The position numbers and the translations under genes were made by a program. The notes beneath the pieces were generated by a model. It did no database searches, had not been told where the DNA came from, and saw only the letters and a program-made list of their open reading frames with translations. Positions 16,645 through 25,962 of a DNA stretch of 64,000 nucleotides are shown here, in pieces. The DNA comes from Flavobacterium sp. LC2016-12 (GTDB lineage Bacteria > Bacteroidota > Bacteroidia > Flavobacteriales > Flavobacteriaceae): NCBI RefSeq assembly GCF_015351595.1, contig NZ_JADKPT010000001.1, forward strand, positions 1 to 64,000, given 5' to 3'. How positions within the stretch are numbered: the first letter of the stretch is position 1; each line of letters starts with the position of its first letter.

Positions 16645-18960
16645 TTAAAAACTTTCTGTTAAAATAATATAAACCAACTCTTTGCTTGGTTTTTGGTCTT
16701 TTAGTTTGGCTCTTACCTCATCAAAAGTCACCTTAAAATCACAGCCTAATTTATGATCGCTGCAGCCGTAAGCTGTGTTTCCTTTTAGAACTGTTCCTTT
16801 TTTACATTTTGGACATGTTAAAGAATCTGATGAAGCAGCTGTTTTTGCTTCAGGTTTTGCTTTCGGAGCTGTTTTTTTTGCTTCTAATTTAAGCTTGTAG
16901 TTTTCTTCAAAACGAATTAAACCTTCTACGGCACCAGCTTCGGTTTTAAAGCCTTTTATGTTTACGGTTGAACCTTTTTGAAGCAATCGCATATATTGGC
17001 TTTCTGTTATTTTTTTATCTGAAAAAACATAAGGCAATACAAAGTCACAACCCGATTTGTATTCAGAACAGCCATAAGCCGATTTTCCTTTTATCAGATT
17101 TCCTTTTTTACATTTCGGACAGGCTTCTGCCAAAATTCCGGCAGCTTTCTTTTGTTCGACTTTGACCGCTTCTTTCTGCACATTTCCGGCATGCGAAATA
17201 TTAGCGTGTCTGGTTTCGCTTCGGACTTCAGTAACCAAAGCTTCAACCATGCGCTTCATGTTTTTTATAAAGGCTCCGGCAGTATAGGTTCCTTTTTCGA
17301 TATCTTTCAATTGCTTTTCCCAGGAACCTGTCAATTCCGCCGATTTGATTAATTCATTCTGAATCGTTTCAATAAGCTGAATTCCGGTTGGTGTCGGCAA
17401 AACTTGTTTTTTATTTCGAACGATGTACTGACGTTTAAAAAGTGTTTCAATGATATTTGCACGTGTTGACGGACGGCCAATTCCGTTTTCTTTCATCAAT
17501 TCGCGTAAATCTTCATCGTCAACTTGTTTTCCGGCGGTCTCCATCGCACGCAGTAAAGTTGCCTCTGTAAACTGATTGGGTGGTTTGGTTTCCTTTTCTA
17601 AAAACGAAGGTTCATGCGGACCTCTTTCTCCAACAACAAAACTTGGTAATATATCCGCTTCTTTTTCTTTAGCATTCGGATCTTCAAAAACAACACGGAA
17701 ACCTTTTTTCAGGATTTCTTTTCCTGTCGTTTTAAATAGTACATCAGCTGCTTTTCCAACCACTGTGGTATTGGCAACCAAACAATCATCATAAAAAACA
17801 GCAATAAAACGCTTTACAATTATATCATAAACCTGTTGCTGATTGTACGGCAAATTGATTTCTATTCCAGTTGGAATAATAGCGTGGTGATCGGTAACTT
17901 TTTTATCGTTGAAAACCTTTGGCGATTTTTTAATCTTTTTCTCTAGAAGAGGTTGGGTCAACGTACTATAATTCGATAATTTTTGAAGAATTCCCGGTAC
18001 TTTCGGATAAATATCACTTGGTAAAAAAGTCGTATCAACTCTCGGATAAGTCACAACTTTTTGCTCGTACAAACTCTGCGCAATTTTAAGCGTTTCATCT
18101 GCCGAAAACCCAAATTTGGTATTACAATACACCTGTAAACCCGTTAAGTCAAACAGTTTTGGAGCAAATTCGTTTCCGTTCTTTTTATCCACAGAAACAA
18201 TTTCGAAGTCACTTTCTTTAACTTTATCCGCTAAAAGTTGTCCGTCTTCTTTATTCAAGAAACGGCCTTCTTCGTAACTAAAAAGTGTTTCTCTATATAA
18301 AGTCTGCAATTCCCAATAGGGCTGGGGTTTGAAATTTTCAATCTCTTTAAAACGATCCACCACCATCGCTAATGTTGGCGTTTGCACACGGCCGATAGAC
18401 AAAACTTGTTTGTAACCACCATGTTTTACGGTATACAAACGCGTAGCATTCATTCCGAGTAGCCAATCGCCAATCGCTCTTGAAAATCCGGCGTAGAATA
18501 AATTATCGTAGTTGGCAGATGGTTTTAGGTTATCAAAACCTTCTTTTATGGCTTCTGTTGTCAAAGACGAAATCCACAAACGCTGTACTTCGCCTTTATA
18601 ATTGGCTTCGTTCATTACCCAACGCTGAATCAATTCTCCTTCTTGCCCGGCATCCCCGCAGTTTATAACTACTTCGGCTTTGTCGAATAGACTTTTTACA
18701 ATTTTGAATTGTTTTTGAATTCCTGAATTCTCAACTACTTTGGTCTCGAATTTCTCCGGAAGCATGGGCAGGTTATTCAAATCCCAGCTTTTCCAGTGCG
18801 GTTTGTAGTCGTTAGGTTCTTTTAAGGTACATAAATGCCCAAAAGTGTAGGTCACGGCATAACCATTGCCTTCGTAATAGCCATCGTGCTTGGTATTGGC
18901 TCCCAAAACGGATGCGATTTCACGTGCTACACTTGGTTTCTCGGCAATACAGACCTTCAT
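16645..18960 (-). CDS. topB: DNA topoisomerase III
   Basis: A 771-residue type IA topoisomerase that relaxes or decatenates DNA by single-strand passage. The TOPRIM domain starts at residue 1 (KVCIAEKPSVAREIA), with the acidic cluster NCGDAGQEGE at about 100-109. The active-site tyrosine is Tyr305 in VVTYPRVDT. The C terminus carries two homologous zinc-ribbon-like repeats of the form CPKCKKG-N-GC-N-GCDF (about residues 645-675 and 715-745). The length and order are normal for TopB/TraE-type enzymes. It is monocistronic. No mobile-element genes are adjacent, so a chromosomal copy is likely. Confidence 0.95.
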   Translation of the reverse strand: MKVCIAEKPSVAREIASVLGANTKHDGYYEGNGYAVTYTFGHLCTLKEPNDYKPHWKSWDLNNLPMLPEKFETKVVENSGIQKQFKIVKSLFDKAEVVINCGDAGQEGELIQRWVMNEANYKGEVQRLWISSLTTEAIKEGFDNLKPSANYDNLFYAGFSRAIGDWLLGMNATRLYTVKHGGYKQVLSIGRVQTPTLAMVVDRFKEIENFKPQPYWELQTLYRETLFSYEEGRFLNKEDGQLLADKVKESDFEIVSVDKKNGNEFAPKLFDLTGLQVYCNTKFGFSADETLKIAQSLYEQKVVTYPRVDTTFLPSDIYPKVPGILQKLSNYSTLTQPLLEKKIKKSPKVFNDKKVTDHHAIIPTGIEINLPYNQQQVYDIIVKRFIAVFYDDCLVANTTVVGKAADVLFKTTGKEILKKGFRVVFEDPNAKEKEADILPSFVVGERGPHEPSFLEKETKPPNQFTEATLLRAMETAGKQVDDEDLRELMKENGIGRPSTRANIIETLFKRQYIVRNKKQVLPTPTGIQLIETIQNELIKSAELTGSWEKQLKDIEKGTYTAGAFIKNMKRMVEALVTEVRSETRHANISHAGNVQKEAVKVEQKKAAGILAEACPKCKKGNLIKGKSAYGCSEYKSGCDFVLPYVFSDKKITESQYMRLLQKGSTVNIKGFKTEAGAVEGLIRFEENYKLKLEAKKTAPKAKPEAKTAASSDSLTCPKCKKGTVLKGNTAYGCSDHKLGCDFKVTFDEVRAKLKDQKPSKELVYIILTESF

Positions 18961-19015
18961 TTTCTCTTTCTTAATTGGAAAGCGAAATTAGGGAATTAGA
19001 AATTGGTATTGAAAT

Positions 19016-19222
19016 TTTTTGCCACTAAGGCACAAAGACACTAAGATTTTTTTTGAGCTTGATTTTTTTAATCTCGCAAAGCCGCTAAGGCGCAAAGTTT
19101 TTTATTGCAACTTATTTAACATAGATTTTAAAAAGATTTCAGCAGATTTTTTTACTTAAAATCAGTTGTAAAAAATCTGCGTGAAACAAAACTTTGCGAC
19201 TCTGCGACTTTGCGTGAAAATT
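19016..19222. repeat. Mixed intergenic inverted-repeat cluster
   Basis: The gap between topB and the monooxygenase holds pieces of two recurrent families: GCACAAAGACACTAAG / CGCAAAGCCGCTAAGGCGCAAAG and CAGATTTTTTT / AAAAAATCTGCGTGAAAC, followed by TTTGCGACTCTGCGACTTTGCGTGAAA. No coding sequence is seen. Confidence 0.55.
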
Positions 19223-19257
19223 TCGCACTGTCTTTGATCGGTTTTTATCTCAGCACC

Positions 19258-20415
19258 TTAGTGATTAAAGAACTCCAACATCGTTTTCAATGAATCTTTA
19301 GAATGCATTTTTTCGCCATTTTCAAGCGATTCCTTTGCTGCTTCTGCAGCTCTTTCACGCATGTTTGATTCATAAAAGGAAATAGCTTCCTGAATGGTTT
19401 TGTATTTATCAGAAGTTAAGTATTCACTTAATTCTAAAGCATCAAGCATGGCCATATTGGCGCCTTCACCTGCAAATGGAGGCATTACGTGTGCAGCGTC
19501 ACCAATGATGGTTATATTAGATAAAGCTTCCCAGGTTTGATCTAAAGGCATACAATTAATAAGACGCGGAATAAAAGGCACTGAAACATTTTCTAATAAT
19601 TCATGCCAAACAGTGCTCCATTCGGGATAGGCGTTTTTAAACCATTCTAAAATTTGCACTTTGTCAGCGTAGTCCAAACCGCTGTTGACAGACCAGTTTT
19701 CATCAGTTTTAAAGCTGACGTAAAAACCTAGAGCGCCGCCACCTTTTTGGCCCATCAATATGTTTTTTTCATTTCCGAATGCCATTATTTTTCCTCCATT
19801 TAAAAGAGAATGCATGTGTGGTGCCATTTTTGCGGATTCGTAAATATTACCCTCCAGCATGGTGATGCCTGAATAAAACGGTTTTATGTCTGTGATGTAG
19901 GGACGGATTTTAGAATTAGCACCATCAGAACCAATTACAAGATCAGCGTAAACAGATAAACCGTTTTTGAAGTGCAATAACCAGCCTTCGTTTTGTGGCT
20001 CCATCGAAATAAAATGACTGTCCCAAACTATTGTTTCAGGCTTTAATGATTCAATTAGTATTTTTCGCAATACACCGCGGTCAATCTCCGGGCGAAAATA
20101 TTCATTATCAAAATCTTCTTCAAGATTCGTTTCGTGGTCGCTGTAAAATACTTTTGCCTGCTCGTCTAAAAGGAGTGTTTTATCTGCACCAGGCATAAAA
20201 TTAGTTCTGAATTCTTCAAATAAACTAGCTTTGCGAATAGCGGCTAATCCCGAATTATCATGCATATCCAAAGGTGAACCTTGTACTCTTGCGTTTTTAT
20301 TTAAATCTCTTTCATATACTTTTACATTCACATTTTGCAATTGTAAAAGTCTGGCTAAAGTAAGTCCGCCGGGACCGCCGCCAATGATAGCGACTTGTTT
20401 ATTTTCTAGTAACAT
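19258..20415 (-). CDS. TetX-like FAD-dependent monooxygenase
   Basis: A 385-residue class A flavoprotein monooxygenase. It has the Rossmann FAD motif IIGGGPGGLTLARLLQ (GxGxxG at about residues 12-17), the VYERD acidic end of strand 2, VIGSDGANSKIRPY (the DG motif), and GDAAHVMPPFAGEGANMAMLDALELS near residue 307. The last motif and the overall order closely resemble TetX, which hydroxylates tetracyclines, but TetX relatives also act on other aromatics. The length matches TetX (388). It lies 60 bp after an AraC regulator on the same strand. Substrate is not proven; activity on tetracyclines is a possibility only. Confidence 0.85.
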   Translation of the reverse strand: MLLENKQVAIIGGGPGGLTLARLLQLQNVNVKVYERDLNKNARVQGSPLDMHDNSGLAAIRKASLFEEFRTNFMPGADKTLLLDEQAKVFYSDHETNLEEDFDNEYFRPEIDRGVLRKILIESLKPETIVWDSHFISMEPQNEGWLLHFKNGLSVYADLVIGSDGANSKIRPYITDIKPFYSGITMLEGNIYESAKMAPHMHSLLNGGKIMAFGNEKNILMGQKGGGALGFYVSFKTDENWSVNSGLDYADKVQILEWFKNAYPEWSTVWHELLENVSVPFIPRLINCMPLDQTWEALSNITIIGDAAHVMPPFAGEGANMAMLDALELSEYLTSDKYKTIQEAISFYESNMRERAAEAAKESLENGEKMHSKDSLKTMLEFFNH

Positions 20416-20475
20416 TCCGTTTAATTTTAAATTATTTTATTCCATTTGACTTGTCAGCCTTTGGTCGGAACAAAA

Positions 20476-21231
20476 TTATTGTTGTTTTAGAACGGATAAT
20501 AGTATAAATCGGTCATCTTTATTTTTTAGCAATTCGCGTGGTGCAACCCCGGAGAATTTTTTGATTTCTTTGATGAAATGATTTTGGTCTGTAAAGTTCA
20601 ATTCCGGAAAAAGTCTGCCTTTTGCAATATGTTCTAAAGATGCTTTGAATCGTAAAATTTTGCAAAAGGCGTTTAATGAAAGTCCGAATTGTTTATTGAA
20701 ATACCTATTGATTTCGCGGCTGCTCCAGGATATTTCTTCTGAAAGCTGCTGTATTTTTATTTCGCCATTTGATGCGTAAACCAGTTTAAAAAGCTTACGT
20801 TTTCTTTCGTCGATTTTAGCGGGTAAAAGTTCCGTTAGTTTTGTGGCTATTTTAGAATGAAAACCCTCAAAATCTTTTAAATCATCAGCAGTGAATTCCC
20901 AAAAATCATTAGGTAAAACTTTGGCACTATTTAAAATATCAGCAATAGAAGTCTGCAAAAGATATTCTGCTCCTAAGGGTTTAAAACTAATTTTGAAAGC
21001 CAGAGTATTTGCCGGAATAATTTGTTGTTCAGGTACATTTTCCAGACCAATAAGTGTAATTTCAAATGGCTCTGATTCTGTTTTCATAAAAAACAAATCA
21101 ATTCGTCCGTCTGGCATTAGGACTACTTCCATGTCATTGCTGGACGGATTATGAAACATCCCAATATTTTCTACAAAGTCAAGAAGTGACTCTTCTGGCT
21201 CTACAGCTTTATAATAGAAGTCATTGTTCAT
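20476..21231 (-). CDS. AraC-family regulator (DUF6597-like N terminus)
   Basis: A 251-residue regulator. The N-terminal 140 residues (MPDGRIDLFF, KISFKPLGAEYLL) fit the DUF6597 module often found before AraC domains. The C terminus is a helix-turn-helix pair (KIQQLSEEISWSSREINRYFNKQFG and FPELNFTDQNHFIKEIKKFSGVAPRELL). It overlaps the upstream membrane-protein gene by 11 bp and precedes the TetX-like gene by 60 bp, so it probably controls this small operon. Confidence 0.82.
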   Translation of the reverse strand: MNNDFYYKAVEPEESLLDFVENIGMFHNPSSNDMEVVLMPDGRIDLFFMKTESEPFEITLIGLENVPEQQIIPANTLAFKISFKPLGAEYLLQTSIADILNSAKVLPNDFWEFTADDLKDFEGFHSKIATKLTELLPAKIDERKRKLFKLVYASNGEIKIQQLSEEISWSSREINRYFNKQFGLSLNAFCKILRFKASLEHIAKGRLFPELNFTDQNHFIKEIKKFSGVAPRELLKNKDDRFILLSVLKQQ

Positions 21232-22237
21232 CGTTCATTTTTGTTATTACTGTTTTTATTCCATAAATACCCGTCAGCATAAATATCAGTCCAAAGACAC
21301 CAAAAATTCCAAAATCCCAATATTTATCATCAGCACGAATAGCATTAACCTCTGATAATTTTAGGTAATCATTCTTTTTTGAGTGAACACTTTTAACGCT
21401 GATTGTTTCATTAAAAAAATAGTTGTCAGGAAACGACAAGGAATCTGTCTTTATTATTTTTGTCCTGTATTCTGTTTTATCAATTCCTAAAAAGATGGAA
21501 TCTCCTGTTTTAATTTCATTTATTAACTCCTCAACAAAAGTAGCTTTTAAATCTTTGCCTTGAATTCTGAAATTGAAGTCAGGATAGGATTTTAATTTTA
21601 TTAAAATGTAATCATGTTTTCTATTAATATATTGAATGCTCCCAGAAGTTTTGTCACCAAAAGCGATAATGTCCTTATCGTCAAGATCTTTATTTTGCAA
21701 TTTATCATACGCACCGATAAGACATAATATTCCAATTAACGTGAAGACAATGAAAGCAATCAAGCCTGCTTTGTTTCGGTTTAATTCTTCCAGTTTTAGA
21801 TTGCGTTGCTTATTTTTAGTCAACTCAATTTTTATTTCAAAATAATTATCATAGGTGTCGCTTGATAGTTTGATTTTTTCGCCCGATTTAAAGTGTAAAG
21901 CGAAAATTTCGTATCTGCCATATTTGCCTTTTACGTCAGCTTTCGTCCAGCTTATTAATTCATTTAAATTATAAGTTTTTTGCGATCTTCCAAATGATAT
22001 TACAGTCAATTTATTGTTTGTAACAATATAGGTTTTTATCGAAATTAAAAAGTAGAAAATGAGTAAGGCAATCACTAAAAACAGCGCAGAAAAGATCAAA
22101 CCAATATAGTTGGGATATTTCAAAGCTATGAATTTTGTATAGGAGTAAAGGGATAGCGCTAAACAAATAAGAATGCCTAGAGAATAAGATTTCCAATACC
22201 CTTTTTTATTTTTTGATTTCAATCCTTTCTCTGTCAA
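21221..22237 (-). CDS. Membrane protein of unknown function
   Basis: A 338-residue protein with two N-terminal transmembrane helices (about residues 15-70), a PH-like beta region (YIVTNNKLTVISFGRSQKTYNL), a third helix around 155-175, a second soluble region and a final helix near the C terminus (GIFGVFGLIFMLTGIYGI). I do not recognise a named family. It is first in the run leading to the AraC and TetX-like genes and overlaps the AraC start by 11 bp, indicating coupled translation. Confidence 0.65.
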   Translation of the reverse strand: MTEKGLKSKNKKGYWKSYSLGILICLALSLYSYTKFIALKYPNYIGLIFSALFLVIALLIFYFLISIKTYIVTNNKLTVISFGRSQKTYNLNELISWTKADVKGKYGRYEIFALHFKSGEKIKLSSDTYDNYFEIKIELTKNKQRNLKLEELNRNKAGLIAFIVFTLIGILCLIGAYDKLQNKDLDDKDIIAFGDKTSGSIQYINRKHDYILIKLKSYPDFNFRIQGKDLKATFVEELINEIKTGDSIFLGIDKTEYRTKIIKTDSLSFPDNYFFNETISVKSVHSKKNDYLKLSEVNAIRADDKYWDFGIFGVFGLIFMLTGIYGIKTVITKMNDEQ

Positions 22238-22316
22238 CTTATTATTTTAGTATTACCGTTAAATTTCCAGATTTAAATATCCATGTACTAGTTCTGTGTC
22301 TCTCTGAGAGAGATTA

Positions 22317-23396
22317 TTAAGCTTTCTTTCTTCTCTCGGTCAAATACTTTCGAATTGGAGTATCATAAAAAACCATTGTTAAATAAGCGAAACCAAGTAA
22401 AAGAAGTGTTCCAATGATTATGATGACAGTCAATTGACCTGCTGCCGGTTTGTATTTCGCATAATAGCCCGCGAATATCCACATCACGGCATAATGCGTC
22501 ATGTATAACGGATAAGATATTTTTCCGAAGAAGATGCACAGTTTTCTGAAACCTTGCGTTAGTGTAGCTCCAGCTCCCACTGCAATTAATAGCGGAAAAT
22601 AAACCAAGACAACTATAGGCTCTGTCAACCAGTTCCAACTAGTAAAAGGCAATAAGAGCGCAAACAACAATAATACAGATAAAACAATAAAACCCAGTTT
22701 TGTTTTGATGATCCAATTAGAACGATAAATCAACATACCAGCTAAGAAGGAAAACGAAATACGACCGCATCCATCCCAAAAGGTTTCTCCGCTCCATCCG
22801 CCCATTAATGAACCTCCCGCGCGATGGCTAACAAAACAAATTCCCGCTGCAGCAAAAAGGGTTATTATAAAGAGCGCACGACGACTTAGTTTGTGAAGGA
22901 AAAGGGCATAAAATATATTGGCAACATATTCCCAAAACAAGGACCAGGCTGGCGCGTTTAGACCAAATATATTGAAATAGCGATCTGGCATTGCCGGAAA
23001 AGGAATCAGAAGAAGCGTGCTCAAAATTATCAGAATCAATTTTCCGGTTTCATAACTTGCGGCATGATCACTAAACGGATCAAAAAGAAAAGTTAGTAAC
23101 CCCAAAACCGAACCAAAAATCACCAGTGGATGCAATCGAATTAATCGTAATTTAAAAAATTCAGTAAGACTCATTTTCTCCATTCGATCATGATAGGCGT
23201 AGGCAATAACAAATCCGGAGAGGCAAAAGAAAAAGTCAACGGCTAAAAACCCGTGAGCAATGAAATTTTCTGCAGGCGGATAAACGATTTCCATAAAATG
23301 GAAAACGACAATGGCTAAAGCGGCTATTCCTCTTAAACCGTCAAGGATTTCAAAATGTTGTTTTGGTTTTAAAACTTCGGTAGTGATACTGGTCAT
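22317..23396 (-). CDS. Acyltransferase 3 family membrane protein
   Basis: A 359-residue protein from the ATG at 23396; an in-frame ATG at 23423 adds nine residues. It has about ten membrane helices and the family hallmarks ILDGLRGIAALAIVVFHF (catalytic His), FFCLSGFVIAYAY and RLIRLHPLVIFG. Acyltransferase-3 enzymes O-acetylate or succinylate surface glycans or other extracytoplasmic sugars. It stands alone, without glycan genes nearby, so the acceptor is unknown. Confidence 0.88.
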   Translation of the reverse strand: MTSITTEVLKPKQHFEILDGLRGIAALAIVVFHFMEIVYPPAENFIAHGFLAVDFFFCLSGFVIAYAYHDRMEKMSLTEFFKLRLIRLHPLVIFGSVLGLLTFLFDPFSDHAASYETGKLILIILSTLLLIPFPAMPDRYFNIFGLNAPAWSLFWEYVANIFYALFLHKLSRRALFIITLFAAAGICFVSHRAGGSLMGGWSGETFWDGCGRISFSFLAGMLIYRSNWIIKTKLGFIVLSVLLLFALLLPFTSWNWLTEPIVVLVYFPLLIAVGAGATLTQGFRKLCIFFGKISYPLYMTHYAVMWIFAGYYAKYKPAAGQLTVIIIIGTLLLLGFAYLTMVFYDTPIRKYLTERRKKA

Positions 23397-23537
23397 TTGT
23401 AAATTCTGATTTTGAAGATGCAAAATAAGGATTTAGAATTTGCCAATGAAATTTTTTTACTACGAAGAGGTTCTGTTTTTTTATTCTTGAAAAGTTTTTA
23501 AACGTGGATAAGTAATCAAAGAAAAAGTAAATAAGGT

Positions 23538-24047
23538 TTAATATTTTTCCAGATGAGTATTTCTAACGATAAAATCAATAGCTAATTTAACTTTTTCCGG
23601 TTTTGTCAATCTCAGAATTTTTTTATTTATGCTCTTGTTTTCATCAAACATTAGTAAAGTAAAACTAGTTACAGAATGATTCAAATTAGGCTCCCAATTA
23701 TGAAACTCTTCAATGTCAGACGAATAATTGTAATTGGTTGATAGCTTTCCTGTTCTTATATAAAACTGTTTAAAGTCTTCTGTTAGTATTAATGTTTTTC
23801 TTAATACAAATCCAAATAAAAAAGTCGCGGTATAAAGTTCTCGATTTTCAATCAACAGCCCTTTTTTAGTAAATAAAATAGAAATGAAAATAAGGATCAA
23901 AAACAGAAAAACTATTTCGATGCTATAATAAGATTTAAAATCAACCGAGTTTAGCATTCCCAGAAATACCATTACAGTAATAAAAGTCAAAATAATCAAA
24001 TTTTGAAACTGTTTAAAATCTAATTTTCTTTCTAGAATAATTTTCAT
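23538..24047 (-). CDS. Small membrane protein of unknown function
   Basis: A 169-residue protein with two hydrophobic helices in the first 65 residues (FQNLIILTFITVMVFLGML, IEIVFLFLILIFISILF), then a soluble beta-type region. The plan resembles PH-like membrane proteins but no family is claimed. It belongs to a same-strand run of small accessory genes. Confidence 0.55.
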   Translation of the reverse strand: MKIILERKLDFKQFQNLIILTFITVMVFLGMLNSVDFKSYYSIEIVFLFLILIFISILFTKKGLLIENRELYTATFLFGFVLRKTLILTEDFKQFYIRTGKLSTNYNYSSDIEEFHNWEPNLNHSVTSFTLLMFDENKSINKKILRLTKPEKVKLAIDFIVRNTHLEKY

Positions 24048-24085
24048 TTATGCGAATGGTTATTTTTAATCAAGACCTATTTTTT

Positions 24086-24517
24086 TTATATCTTAAAAAC
24101 ATCAATTCTCTCCATCCAGAAGATTCCTGACTCCAAAAAAGTAAGTCTGGTTTTGACAATTTTGTCCGACTTATCCCTTGGGTTTTTAGTTACAAATCTC
24201 GCCGTCGATTTATTAAAATCCAACGTATATTTTGTATCTAAATCCTCTTGTTTGTTTGAAGAAAAAGTAATCAGATTGTCTTTTGCAGTCCATTTTCCTT
24301 TTCCGTATTTATTGACTTCTGGAGGAACACCGCCATTAGTCTTTGAATAGGAATGAAATAAAAATGTTCCGTCCTGATTTAAGGTTAATTTGTATTCTAT
24401 CAGATGTTTATTTTGTGTGTCTTCAAGTGTACGCTGATATTCGCCAGCAAATTGATTGGATTGGGCGAATAGGGTTAAGTTGAAAATTAAAAATAGGATG
24501 GTAGTGATTAGTTTCAT
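24086..24517 (-). CDS. Small secreted protein of unknown function
   Basis: A 143-residue protein with the ATG at 24517 chosen because it places a clear signal peptide (KLITTILFLIFNLTLFAQ) at the N terminus; the longer frame from 24589 would overlap the upstream gene. The mature part (FAGEYQRTLED, YKLTLNQDGTFLFH, GKGKWTAKDNLITF) looks like a small lipocalin-type barrel of the NlpE/META style. Function is unknown. Confidence 0.6.
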   Translation of the reverse strand: MKLITTILFLIFNLTLFAQSNQFAGEYQRTLEDTQNKHLIEYKLTLNQDGTFLFHSYSKTNGGVPPEVNKYGKGKWTAKDNLITFSSNKQEDLDTKYTLDFNKSTARFVTKNPRDKSDKIVKTRLTFLESGIFWMERIDVFKI

Positions 24518-24551
24518 TGGTTTGTTTTTTTTTAAAATCAGATTACTATTT

Positions 24552-24896
24552 TTACTCAATCTCCAGATATTCAGATCTTCCTTTTGCATTTTCTTCGTCT
24601 AGCCATTCCCAATCTAATGTCAATTTAATTTTGCCGTTTTCTGTCAGTCTAATTTTGGCTAATGCCTTACCAGCTTTCAATTCATTGTCTACTGTTAAAC
24701 ATTGATAAAGCATGTGTAATCTATCGTCTTTTAAGTCGGCGATAATTTTCCCGTAAGTTATTGTTCCTCCGGAATAGTCTGCTGTTACAAGATTGCCTTT
24801 CTGCTGATAGTGGAAAACGGTTTGCGTGTTTACTTCTCCGTTATCGGAATTTTCAATAACGGCAAATCTTTTATTATTAAAGTCAAATTTCTTCAT
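24552..24896 (-). CDS. Small hypothetical protein (often labelled N-acetylglutamate synthase)
   Basis: A 114-residue soluble beta-rich protein (FAVIENSDNGEVNTQTVFHYQQKGNLVTADYSGG...). Proteins of this type are often given the label n-acetylglutamate synthase in databases, but nothing here looks like a GNAT or amino-acid-kinase fold, so I would keep it as unknown. It lies in a run of small same-strand genes. Confidence 0.6.
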   Translation of the reverse strand: MKKFDFNNKRFAVIENSDNGEVNTQTVFHYQQKGNLVTADYSGGTITYGKIIADLKDDRLHMLYQCLTVDNELKAGKALAKIRLTENGKIKLTLDWEWLDEENAKGRSEYLEIE

Positions 24897-24949
24897 TTTG
24901 AATGGTGGCTTAATTTCTGGTTTGTTGAGTAGCTCTCCTGAAGCAATTT

Positions 24950-25321
24950 TTACTCGCTCTTTTTTTGCAAATTAAAAACGGTTCCTGAAGGATCCATTAT
25001 CCAATGCATGTTTTGCGGAATTTCTTCAATTTCATCGCAAGTCGATACACCATTTTGTTTTAAATAATTGGTCGCTTCTTCGACACTAGGCACTGTCAAT
25101 TGTAACCAGGTTTCAGAATGGGTATAATTATCAACACAATCTAACCAAATAATATTATGTCCAAATTGCACCGAATGTGTTCTTGAAACGGTCGGATTAG
25201 TTATAGGCACTTCTTTAACTTCAAGTTTTAGAATGTCGCGGTAAAATGCTACTGTTTCATCGTATTTATGTTTCGGTAGCTTTATTGCGATATTAATTCC
25301 TGCTTCAAATTTTGTTTCCAT
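24950..25321 (-). CDS. VOC-family protein
   Basis: A 123-residue protein with the glyoxalase/bleomycin-resistance/dioxygenase plan: NIAIKLPKHKYDETVAFYRDILKLEV at the start, a central HNIIWLDCVDN strand, and WIMDPSGTVFNLQKK at the end. Such proteins bind metals or small ligands as dimers. The specific role cannot be read, but the DPSGTVFNL ending is the classical VOC signature. Confidence 0.75.
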   Translation of the reverse strand: METKFEAGINIAIKLPKHKYDETVAFYRDILKLEVKEVPITNPTVSRTHSVQFGHNIIWLDCVDNYTHSETWLQLTVPSVEEATNYLKQNGVSTCDEIEEIPQNMHWIMDPSGTVFNLQKKSE

Positions 25322-25438
25322 AAGTAAAATGTATTTTAATTAAGAACTATTAACAAAATGAAATATAAGAATTTTTTGATTACTACTGAGGATTTGGAGT
25401 TTTTTAAGGAACTAGGGATAACAAAGTTCATGTGTTTT

Positions 25439-25924
25439 TTAATTATCCATATTAATAAATCCCAAAAGATTTGCAATTGTAATAACCATAAAAAGAAAAC
25501 CTATAAGCATTGCAAATATCAAAGTTCCATAATTAAATTCTTTTTCTGTTTTTATAACAAATTTTTCAGGATTTTCGGCACTGTAGAGTATTGCAATATT
25601 TTTATCTATATTGCTTTTATAGGTTCTAAACTTGCTTAAATCTGAGGAGGCATAATAATAAGGTTTTGCAGTTATAAGTTGTTTTTCAAGAGTTTTAAAT
25701 TCAATAATTGGTGTTTTATATCCTTCATTATCTGATTCGTAAGACTGTATTTTACCTATGCTTTCAATACCGCTTTTAGTAATATGATTTAGAAATAAGA
25801 AACTATTAATTCCATAATGAAATATTAAAATGCCTAGTATAAAAAAACAAACGATAGGCTTAAAGAACATGAAGAAAACAAAAAGGATAATTATAATGAT
25901 AGAATATTTTTTATTAAAATTCAT
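25439..25924 (-). CDS. DUF3592-like membrane protein
   Basis: A 161-residue protein with N-terminal helices (about residues 8-50), a soluble beta region (GIESIGKIQSYESDNEGYKTPIIEFKT, NIAILYSAENPEKFVI) and a C-terminal helix (GTLIFAMLIGFLFMVITIANLLG). This order is that of DUF3592 proteins, whose role is not known. Confidence 0.6.
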   Translation of the reverse strand: MNFNKKYSIIIIILFVFFMFFKPIVCFFILGILIFHYGINSFLFLNHITKSGIESIGKIQSYESDNEGYKTPIIEFKTLEKQLITAKPYYYASSDLSKFRTYKSNIDKNIAILYSAENPEKFVIKTEKEFNYGTLIFAMLIGFLFMVITIANLLGFINMDN

Positions 25925-25962
25925 TTTGGTTAGCGTTTATGTTTAGAATTAAAAATAATACT

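Noticed and set aside
25358..25639. Plus-strand 93-residue frame opposite the DUF3592-like gene
   Set aside because: It overlaps a better-supported minus-strand gene, and its cysteine/lysine-rich composition is that of an antisense shadow.
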